Positions 24,226 through 31,035 of a stretch of 64,000 nucleotides of DNA are shown here, in pieces. The stretch's first letter is position 1. Each line of letters begins with the position of its first letter. Both the position numbers and the translations under genes were made by a program. A model generated the notes under the pieces. The model was not told the DNA's origin. It worked only from the letters and a program-made list of their open reading frames with translations, and ran no database searches. Source of the DNA: DASRHG01 sp035650655 (GTDB lineage Bacteria > Desulfobacterota > Binatia > DP-6); NCBI GenBank assembly GCA_035650655.1, contig DASRHG010000027.1:1-64000 (forward strand). The letters run 5' to 3'.

Positions 24226-25167
24226 ATGGCCGTTGCTGGTTTCGCGCGCATGGCTCCGAGCGCGGCAACGGCGCAGGTCCGCCACCGAGCGGCGTGGGAT
24301 GCCCCGCCGCGCTCACCCGCGCAGGAGCGCTTCTTCCGCGAGCTCATGTCGACGCAGCAGCTGCCGTCGGCCCCCGAGATCGCGCAGCGGATGCTCGTCG
24401 CGGTGAACCGCGACGACTCGAGCGTCCAGGACCTCGCGAAGCTCATCGCGCGTGACCAGTCGCTCACGGCGCGCCTCCTCCGGCTCGCGAACTCGTCGTT
24501 CTTCGCGATTCGCGGCGGCGTCCGGAGCATCCCGCAGGCCGTGACGCTCCTCGGCTTCGCGCGCGTCCGCGACATCGTCCTCGGCCTCTCCGTCTGGAGC
24601 ACGCTCAAGGGCAACGACGCGCGCGGCAAGCAGTACCGGCGCGCGATGTGGATCCACACGGCGACGGTCGCCGCCGCGGCGAAGATCCTCGCCGAGCGGA
24701 CGGGCGGCGACGGCGCGACCGCGTTCGCGGCGGGCCTCATGCACGACGTCGGGAAGCTCGTGCTCGGAATGCGGCTCGGCAAGACGTACTGGGCGCTGCT
24801 CGACGAGGCGAAGGAGAAGGGCGAAGCGGCCGCGGCCGTCGAAGAGGAGGCGTTCGGCGTCCACCACGGGACGGTCGGCGGGTGGATGCTCCAGCTCTGG
24901 CAGCTCCCCGCTTCGCTCATCGATCCCGTCGCGCTCCACCACGACCCGCTCGAGCCGGAGTTCGGCATGGACCTCGTCGCCTCCGTCGCGGTCGCGAACC
25001 GGCTCGTCGAGGCGACCGACGCGGAGACCGGCACGGCGCGCGACGAGGTGCTCGAGGAGATCCGCGGCTTCGCACCCGGCCTCCTCGACGGCGACGCATG
25101 GCGCGAGATGTACGCGTCGCTCGCGCGCGAGCAGCAGGCCGTCGCGACGATCTTCGACGTTGCGTAG
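24226..25167 (+). CDS. HDOD-domain signalling protein
   Basis: A 313-aa HDOD protein, divergent from and related in design to the one at 22846. It contains STQQLPSAPEIAQRMLVAV, LIARDQSLTARLLRLANSSF and FAAGLMHDVGKLVLGMRLG. After the HD-like region come EEAFGVHHGTVGGWML and PVALHHDPLEPE. The first 25 residues are less conserved; ATGs at 24250 and 24346 are alternative starts. The 157-base divergent gap (24069-24225) should hold both promoters; I saw no convincing -35/-10 pair in it. Confidence 0.88.
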   Translation: MAVAGFARMAPSAATAQVRHRAAWDAPPRSPAQERFFRELMSTQQLPSAPEIAQRMLVAVNRDDSSVQDLAKLIARDQSLTARLLRLANSSFFAIRGGVRSIPQAVTLLGFARVRDIVLGLSVWSTLKGNDARGKQYRRAMWIHTATVAAAAKILAERTGGDGATAFAAGLMHDVGKLVLGMRLGKTYWALLDEAKEKGEAAAAVEEEAFGVHHGTVGGWMLQLWQLPASLIDPVALHHDPLEPEFGMDLVASVAVANRLVEATDAETGTARDEVLEEIRGFAPGLLDGDAWREMYASLAREQQAVATIFDVA

Positions 25168-25173
25168 GCCGCG

Positions 25174-26820
25174 CTACGACGCCGGGAGCCCGCGGGCGAC
25201 GAGCGCGCGGCTCCGAGCCCAGCGGTAGTCGGGTTTGCCGCTCGGGCTCCGCACCAGCTCGTCGACCATGACGGTCGTCTTCGGCAGCTTGTAGCGCGCG
25301 AGGTGCTCGCCCGCGAACGCGACCAGCTCCTCGGCCGTCGGGCGCGTGCCCGGGCGCGGCTGGACGACGGCGGTCACCTGCTCGCCGAAGCGCTCGTCCG
25401 GCGTGCCGACGACGACGGCGTCGTAGACCGCCGGGTGCCGGCGCAGCACCTGCTCCACCTCCTCGGGGTAGACCTTCTCGCCGCCCGTGTTGATGCAGAC
25501 GGAGCCGCGGCCGAGCACGCTGATCGACCCGTCGGGGCGGTAGTGCGCGTGGTCGCCGGGGACGGCGTAGCGGGTGCCGCCGACGACGGGGAACGTCTTG
25601 GCGGTCTTCGCCGGGTCCTTGTAGTACCCGAGCGGGACGTGCCCCGACTTCGCGAGCCAGCCCGTCTCCGTGCTCCCGGGCGCGACGACGCGCGTCAGGT
25701 CCTCGCTCAGCACGTGGGTGTTCGCCATCGCGAAGCTGCCGGTCGTGACGCCCTCGCCCGCGCGGCTCGCGTGCGTGCCCTGCGCACCCGTCTCCGACGC
25801 GCCGAAGCCGTCGATCACGGTCACGTGCGGGAGGCGCTCGATGAGCGCGGCCTTGTGGTGCGCCGAGAGGAGCGCGCCGCCGGACGCGACGAAGAAGAGG
25901 CCCGAGAGGTCGTACGAACCGCGCTCGAGCTCGTCGAGCAGCGGCCGCGCGAACGCGTCGCCGACGATGACGAGGAGGATCACCTTCTCGCGCTCGACGG
26001 TGCGCCAGATGTCGGCGGGGTCGACGTGCTCGGGATGCGTCTGGAGCACGACCGTGCCGCCGGTGTGGAGGCAGCCGAAGGCGAGCCATTGCGCGGCGCC
26101 GTGCATGAGCGGCGGCGCCGGCATGAGGCGCATGAACGCACCCGCCTCCGCCTGCGCCACCAGGTCCGCCACCGTGTCCGGCGCGGGGCCGCCGGGCGGC
26201 CGCCCCGTCATCGCGCCGAAGTAGATGTCCTCCTGTCGCCAGAGCACGCCCTTCGGCGCGCCCGTCGTCCCGCCCGTGTAGAGCACGTAGAGGTCGTCCG
26301 GCGACGGCGCGACGTCCGGGCCGCGCGGGTCGGCCGCGGCGAGGGCGGCCTCGTAGTCGAGCGCGCCGGGGAGGAGCGGCTCGCCCGACCCGTCCGCGAC
26401 CTGGAGCAGGAGCCGCAGGCGCGGGAGGCGCTCCCGGATGCGCGTGAGCGTCGGCGCGAAGCGCGCGTGGTAGACGAGCCCCACGGCGTCGGAGTCCTCG
26501 AGGAGGTAGAGCAGCTCCTCGTCGACGTAGCGGTAGTTCACGTTGAAGGGCGCGACGCGCGCGCGGAAGCAGCCGAGCATGCCCTCGATGTATTCGGGGG
26601 AGTTGAGCAGGTAGAGGCCCACGTGGTCCTGGCCCGACTCGTGGTTGCGGAGGGTCGCGCGCTCGCGATGGACGCCGTACCCGTGCGCCGCGAGCACGCT
26701 GGCCAGCCGGCGCGCGCGCTCGGCGACGACCCCGTAGCCGAGGCGCCGCGTGCCCTGCACGATCGCTTCGCGATCGGGATAGGCGGCGGCGAGTCCCTCG
26801 AAGGCAAGCGCCAGGTTCAT
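25174..26820 (-). CDS. Acyl-CoA synthetase (AMP-forming)
   Basis: An ANL-superfamily ligase of 548 aa that activates a carboxylic acid as acyl-adenylate and then acyl-CoA. The AMP-binding P-loop is LYTGGTTGAPKGV. VIDGFGASETGAQG, PVVGGTRYAVPGD and LGRGSVCINTGGEKVYPEE are the A5, A7 and A8 motifs. The catalytic C-terminal Lys is in SPSGKPDYRW. It resembles FadD-type enzymes of sterol and fatty-acid catabolism in mycobacteria and soil bacteria. The ATG at 26820 (MNLALAFEGLAAAYPD) is preferred; a GTG-like earlier start at 26832 exists. It is divergent from the protease at 26859, only 38 bases away. Confidence 0.9.
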   Translation of the reverse strand: MNLALAFEGLAAAYPDREAIVQGTRRLGYGVVAERARRLASVLAAHGYGVHRERATLRNHESGQDHVGLYLLNSPEYIEGMLGCFRARVAPFNVNYRYVDEELLYLLEDSDAVGLVYHARFAPTLTRIRERLPRLRLLLQVADGSGEPLLPGALDYEAALAAADPRGPDVAPSPDDLYVLYTGGTTGAPKGVLWRQEDIYFGAMTGRPPGGPAPDTVADLVAQAEAGAFMRLMPAPPLMHGAAQWLAFGCLHTGGTVVLQTHPEHVDPADIWRTVEREKVILLVIVGDAFARPLLDELERGSYDLSGLFFVASGGALLSAHHKAALIERLPHVTVIDGFGASETGAQGTHASRAGEGVTTGSFAMANTHVLSEDLTRVVAPGSTETGWLAKSGHVPLGYYKDPAKTAKTFPVVGGTRYAVPGDHAHYRPDGSISVLGRGSVCINTGGEKVYPEEVEQVLRRHPAVYDAVVVGTPDERFGEQVTAVVQPRPGTRPTAEELVAFAGEHLARYKLPKTTVMVDELVRSPSGKPDYRWARSRALVARGLPAS

Positions 26821-26858
26821 GGGGCGAGACAACCAAGAAGCCGGGGAGAGTGCAACAG

Positions 26859-27998
26859 ATGAACGGCCCCCGCGACCCCGGCATCGAGCTCTTCCGCGTG
26901 GCCGGCGTGCAGATCGCCATCGACTGGTCCTGGCTCGTGATCTTCCTCCTCGTCCTCTGGAGCCTCGCCGCCGGCTACTTCCCGCGCGCGTATCCCGGCT
27001 ACGGCCGGCCGGCCTACCTCGGCATCGGCGCGGCCGCGACCTGCCTCTTCTTCGCCTCGGTCCTCCTGCACGAGCTGGCGCACGCGGTCGTCGGGAACCG
27101 TCTCGGCGAGCGCGTCCGGCGCATCACGCTCTTCGTCTTCGGCGGCATGGCGCACCTCTCCGGCGAGCCGGCGACCGCGCGTACGGAGCTCCGCATCGCG
27201 GCGGTCGGTCCGCTCACGAGCCTCGTTCTGGCCGGCGTGTTCTGGGGCGGGTCGCGCGCGGCCGCGGCGACGCAGACGACGCCGCTCGTCGTCGCGATGC
27301 TCGAGTACCTCGCCGCGATCAACCTGGCGCTCGCCCTCTTCAATCTCCTGCCCGGCTTCCCGCTCGACGGCGGCCGGATCCTCCGGAGCGTCCTCTGGAT
27401 GCGCTCGAAGGACCTCCGCCAGGCGACGGCGCGCGCCGCGGACTGGGGCGTCGGCATCGCGTTCGGGCTCATCGGCCTCGGCGTGGTGAGCATCTTCGGC
27501 GGCAGCCTGGTCGGCGGCCTCTGGCTCGTCTTCATCGGCATGTTCCTCCGCGGCGCGGCGCGCACGAGCTACGAGAACGTCGTCGTGACGCGCGCGCTCG
27601 GCGGCGCGCGCGTCCGCGACGTGATGATCACCGATCCGGTCACCGTCCCCGCCGACGCGTCGGTCGAGGAGGCGGTCGAAAGCGGGTTCCTCCGGCACGG
27701 CTTCGGCGGCTTCCCGGTCTCGGAGGGCGGCCGGGTGGCGGGCCTCGTCTCGCTGCGCGACGTGCTTCACTGTCCCGCCGCCGACCGCCGGCGCCGCCGG
27801 GTCCGCGACGTGATGCAGCCCCTCGGCCCCGAGCTCGCGATCCCCGCGCGCGCGAGCGTCGGCGACGCGCTCCGGCGGATGACCGACGCCCAGGTCGGGC
27901 GGCTCCTCGTCACCGACGACGGCCACGTCGTCGGGCTCGTCACGCGGACGGGCATCGTCCGCTTCGTCCAGTTCCGCACCGAGCTCGAGCGGAGCTGA
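26859..27998 (+). CDS. Site-2-type metalloprotease with CBS domain pair
   Basis: A 379-aa intramembrane M50 protease. Several transmembrane helices surround the zinc motif LLHELAHAVVG (His71, Glu72, His75) and the second metal motif NLLPGFPLDGGRILRS. The C-terminal 120 residues form two CBS repeats (RVRDVMITDPVTVPADASV and RVRDVMQPLGPELAIPARAS), which usually sense adenine nucleotides. Such proteins release membrane-bound factors; no anti-sigma factor is nearby. GGAGAG (26845-26850) lies eight bases before the ATG at 26859, which decides the start over a GTG at 26850. Confidence 0.92.
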   Translation: MNGPRDPGIELFRVAGVQIAIDWSWLVIFLLVLWSLAAGYFPRAYPGYGRPAYLGIGAAATCLFFASVLLHELAHAVVGNRLGERVRRITLFVFGGMAHLSGEPATARTELRIAAVGPLTSLVLAGVFWGGSRAAAATQTTPLVVAMLEYLAAINLALALFNLLPGFPLDGGRILRSVLWMRSKDLRQATARAADWGVGIAFGLIGLGVVSIFGGSLVGGLWLVFIGMFLRGAARTSYENVVVTRALGGARVRDVMITDPVTVPADASVEEAVESGFLRHGFGGFPVSEGGRVAGLVSLRDVLHCPAADRRRRRVRDVMQPLGPELAIPARASVGDALRRMTDAQVGRLLVTDDGHVVGLVTRTGIVRFVQFRTELERS

Positions 27999-27999
27999 G

Positions 28000-28028
28000 T
28001 TGACACGGCCGTCGCGGCCGGGCTAGCG
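28000..28028 (+). promoter_or_regulatory. Promoter upstream of the quinone oxidoreductase pseudogene, leaderless type
   Basis: TTGACA (28000-28005), 17 bases, CTAGCG (28023-28028), then 8 bases to the ATG at 28037. There is no Shine-Dalgarno. The geometry matches that at 60177, where the spacer and the distance to the start codon are identical. Confidence 0.5.
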
Positions 28029-28036
28029 GCGCGGCC

Positions 28037-28566
28037 ATGCGATCGGTCTGGATCACGCGCACCGGGCCGCCCGAGGCGCTCGAGGTCCGCGACGGGCCCG
28101 AGCCCGTGCCCGGCGCCGGCGAGGTCCTGATCCGCATCCACGCCTCGGGCGTGAACTTCGCGGACGTGATGGCGCGTCTCGGCCTCTATCCCGACGCGCC
28201 GCCTCGGCCCTGCGTCGTCGGCTACGAGGTGGCGGGCACGGTCGAGCGCACCGGCGCGGGCGTCGACGGCGCGCTCGCGCCAGGGCGCCGCGTCCTCGCG
28301 CTCACGCGCTTCGGCGGCTACGCCGAGGCGGTCGCCGTCCCGGCGGCGCAGGTGTTCCCGATCCCCGATCGCATGCGCTTCGAGGAGACCTCACCGCGGT
28401 CCTCATGCTCCGGCATTTCGCGAACCGCCTCGCGCTCCTCGCGGGCTGGGAGGCGGGCCGCATCCGGCCCGTCGTCGGAAGGACGTTCCCGCTCGCGGAC
28501 GCCGCGGGCGCGCACCGCTTCATCCAGGAGCGGCGGAACGTCGGAAAGGTCGTGCTGACGTGCTGA
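28037..28566 (+). pseudogene. Quinone oxidoreductase / zinc-type alcohol dehydrogenase remnant
   Basis: The first 117 codons encode an intact GroES-like N-terminus of the MDR family: EVLIRIHASGVNFADVMARL, VGYEVAGTVERTG and RFGGYAEAVAVPA. After FEE (about 28387) the family sequence continues only in a different frame, as DLTAVLMLRHFAN, then jumps to AGRIRPVVGRTFPLADA and QERRNVGKVVLTC before TGA 28564-28566. So there is a short frame-changing deletion and a larger loss of roughly 150 codons that removes the NAD(P)-binding Rossmann core. The first frame itself runs on to a stop at 28558 as meaningless Ser/Arg-rich sequence. The enzyme cannot be functional. Its end overlaps the start of the intact GST gene. 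Confidence 0.85.
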
Positions 28567-29168
28567 AGCTCTACCTCCACCCGCTCTCCACCTTCGCCCG
28601 CCGCGTGCGGATCGCGTGCCTCGAGAAGGGCATCGCCGTCGAGGAGATCGAGCTCGACATGGCGGCCCGCGCGCACCGGGCGCCCGAGTACCTGAAGCTC
28701 AACCCCTACGGCCGCGTCCCGACGCTCGTCGACGGCGACTTCGTCCTCTACGAGTCGACGGCGATCCTGGGGTACCTCGAGGCGATCCATCCGAAGCCCC
28801 CGCTCGTACCCGCCGACCCGAAGGGGCGGGCGCTCGTCGACATGCACGTGAAGCTCTGCGACCTCCAGATGACGCGCCAGACCGGCACGATCATCTTCGC
28901 GAAGCGCTTCCTCCCGAAGGAGCGCTGGGACGAGGCGGCGATGGCGCAGGCGAAGAAGGAGATCGAGCGCCACCTGGCGATCGTCGAGACGCAGATCGCC
29001 GGGAAGCCGTTCATGGTCGGCGAGCGCTACTCGCTCGTCGAGGTCTGCTACACGCCGTTCGTCGAGTTCCTGCCGCTCATGGAGGTGACGCCCCCGCCGG
29101 CCGTCGCCCAGTGGGTCGGGCGGATGCTCGAGCGCCCGAGCGCGCAGGCGACGAGGCCCGCCGTCTGA
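28560..29168 (+). CDS. Glutathione S-transferase family protein
   Basis: A 202-aa GST. The thioredoxin-like N-terminal domain reads KLYLHPLSTFARRVRIACLE, then YLKLNPYGRVPTLVDGDFVL and YESTAILGYLE, the latter containing the glutathione-binding Glu-Ser. The all-helical C-terminal domain follows from about residue 85, with GERYSLVEVCYTPFVEF. The GTG start lies within the last codons of the decayed oxidoreductase, so it may have been translationally coupled to it. It is flanked by two pseudogenes but shows no lesion itself. Confidence 0.88.
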   Translation: MLKLYLHPLSTFARRVRIACLEKGIAVEEIELDMAARAHRAPEYLKLNPYGRVPTLVDGDFVLYESTAILGYLEAIHPKPPLVPADPKGRALVDMHVKLCDLQMTRQTGTIIFAKRFLPKERWDEAAMAQAKKEIERHLAIVETQIAGKPFMVGERYSLVEVCYTPFVEFLPLMEVTPPPAVAQWVGRMLERPSAQATRPAV

Positions 29169-29186
29169 CGCCGCTCGTGGCGACCG

Positions 29187-29781
29187 TGGTGCAGGACGGG
29201 CAGCTCCGCTGCGTCGTCTCCGCCGCCGCGCACGCGCCCGTCGACGTGCCAACCTCGGCGTCGACGCCGAGGGCCCCGGCGCCGACGTCCTCGTCGACGT
29301 GCACCGGCTCCCGTTCCGCGCGGCGGCCTTCGATCACGTCGTCACCAACGCGGTGCTCGAGCACGTCGCGAATCCGTTCCGGGCCGTCGCCGAGGTGAGC
29401 CGCGTGCTGCGCCCGGGCGGCGTCTTCGCCGGGAGCGCGGCCTTCCTCGAGCCCTATCACGACCGCTCGCGGTTCCACTTGGCGCCCGACGGGCTCCTGC
29501 ACGTGCTGCGCTCGGCGGGGCTCGCCGTCCGCGGCATCTGGCCGCAGGAGGGCTGGCTCGTCTTCGACAGCCTGGCGGAGATGCCCGGCCCCGTTTCGGC
29601 ACCGACGCGCTGGGTCCTCCGCCGGCTCGCGGCCTTCGAGCGCCGCCTCCGGCGCCGGCGCCTCCATCCGCGCGCGACGGCCGAGGGCCGGCGCTGGCTC
29701 GCTGCGCGGACGCCGGCCGAGCTCGACGCCGAGCGGCTCCACGTCGCGGGCCAGATCGACTTCGTCGCCGAGAAGCCCTGA
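29187..29781 (+). pseudogene. Decayed second copy of the zinc-ribbon methyltransferase
   Basis: This is a broken paralog of the gene at 21860-22816. From 29187 one frame gives VVQDGQLRCVVSAAAHAPVD, matching the end of the functional copy's zinc ribbon. Then about 66 residues are missing, including SAM motif I, and the family continues in another frame as NLGVDAEGPGADVLVDVHRL followed by LPFRAAAFDHVVTN through to the end, VAGQIDFVAEKP. The first zinc-ribbon half is also absent. With motif I lost it cannot bind SAM. An open frame from 29299 encodes the C-terminal 160 residues and might still be translated, but probably without function. Confidence 0.85.
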
Positions 29782-29810
29782 TCCCGACCCACCCGCGCCG
29801 GACGGGGCCG

Positions 29811-30935
29811 TCAGAGCGCGAGGCCGACGAGCGCACCCGACACGACGAGCCAGGCGGAGCCGACGCGCGTCGCCACTAGGAGGACGGCGCTCGCGAGCGC
29901 GAGCGCCGCGGTCGGGAGGTCGACGATCGCCGCGCGTCCGAGCTGCCAGGCGACGACCGCCATGAGGGCGAGCGCCGCGGCGTTGACGCCGTCGAGGAAG
30001 CCGGCGGAGGCGGGCGCGCGGCGGAGCCGCGGCAGGAGCGGCCCGCTCGCGGCGACGAAGACGAAGGCGGGGAGGAAGATGCCCGCCGTCGCGACCGCCG
30101 CGCCCGGCGCGCCGGCGAGGAGGTAGCCCACGAAGGTCGCCGCCGTCGACACCGGCCCGGGCGTCGCCTGGCCGATCGCGACCGCGTCGAGGAGCTCGGT
30201 CTCGGTGAGCCAGTGGAGCCGCTCGACGAGGTCGGCCCGGAGGAAGGCGAGCAGCACGTAGCCGCTCCCGAACAGGACCGAGCCGATCTTCGCGAAGACG
30301 AGGAAGAGCGGCACGAGCCCGACGGCCGGCGCCGCCGCGGCGGCCGGGGCGCTGCCGGCGGCGGCGAGGCCGGCCGCGAGCCCGGGCCGTCCGATCCGGG
30401 CGAGCGCCCCGGCGCCTCCGGCCGTGAGCAGCAGCACGATCGGGCTCGCGCCTGCGACGTCGAGCGCCGCGACGACGAGTGCGACCAGCACGAGCGCGGG
30501 CGTGGCGAGCGCCGTCCGGCCGAGCCGCCAGAGCGCCTGGACGACGACGGCGATCACGACCGGCCGGACACCGCGCAGCACGCTCGCCGTCGCCGGCAGG
30601 CGGCCGAACCGCACGTACGCCGCCGCGCACCCGGCCACCAGGAGCGTCGCGGGCACGATGAAGCACACGCCCGCCACCACGAGCCCGGCCGCCCCCGCCC
30701 GCCGCCGGCCGGCGTGCATCGCCACCTCGGTCGAGTTCGGGCCGGGGATCAGATTCGCCGCGCCGATCAGGTCGAGGAACTCGCCGCGCGCGAGCCAGCC
30801 CCGGCGCTCGACCAGCTCGTGCTCCATGAGCGCGACGTGCGCCGCCGGTCCGCCGAACGCTGTCGCCCCGAGGCGCGCGAAGACCAGCGCGAGCTCGACG
30901 AGGCGCTCGCGCGCCCCGCTCGCCGGGCCCATCAT
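29811..30935 (-). CDS. chrA: Chromate transporter ChrA family
   Basis: A 374-aa CHR-family membrane protein with two homologous halves and about ten to twelve predicted helices. The first half has LGATAFGGPAAHVALMEHEL and LIGAANLIPGPNSTEVAMHA. The second has FAKIGSVLFGSGYVLLAFL and AIGQATPGPVSTAATFVGYL; these FGGP/GxGY and PGP repeats are the family signature. ChrA exports chromate by proton antiport, but many members are uncharacterised anion transporters. The ATG at 30935 is chosen just before the first conserved segment. It is divergent from the flavoprotein gene at 31036. Confidence 0.88.
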   Translation of the reverse strand: MMGPASGARERLVELALVFARLGATAFGGPAAHVALMEHELVERRGWLARGEFLDLIGAANLIPGPNSTEVAMHAGRRRAGAAGLVVAGVCFIVPATLLVAGCAAAYVRFGRLPATASVLRGVRPVVIAVVVQALWRLGRTALATPALVLVALVVAALDVAGASPIVLLLTAGGAGALARIGRPGLAAGLAAAGSAPAAAAAPAVGLVPLFLVFAKIGSVLFGSGYVLLAFLRADLVERLHWLTETELLDAVAIGQATPGPVSTAATFVGYLLAGAPGAAVATAGIFLPAFVFVAASGPLLPRLRRAPASAGFLDGVNAAALALMAVVAWQLGRAAIVDLPTAALALASAVLLVATRVGSAWLVVSGALVGLAL

Positions 30936-30998
30936 CGGGTAGAGGTGCGCCAAACGCGGGCCGACGTCAACGGCGGCGGTTCCCCGGGGATGGCCGCC

Positions 30999-31027
30999 TT
31001 GCCCCGCCGGTCGCACCTGTCCTAGCA
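30999..31027 (+). promoter_or_regulatory. Promoter for the VTT-flavoprotein fusion gene, leaderless type
   Basis: TTGCCC (30999-31004), 17 bases, CTAGCA (31022-31027), 8 bases, ATG at 31036. No Shine-Dalgarno is present. The -35 box is weaker than its counterparts, but spacing and -10 match them. Confidence 0.4.
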
Positions 31028-31035
31028 GGGCGCCC

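Noticed and set aside
28380..29260. That the two neighbouring internal deletions are assembly collapses rather than real decay
   Set aside because: Kept as pseudogenes because the GST between them is intact, each broken gene has a distinct frame change, and the oxidoreductase shows two separate lesions. It cannot be excluded without reads.
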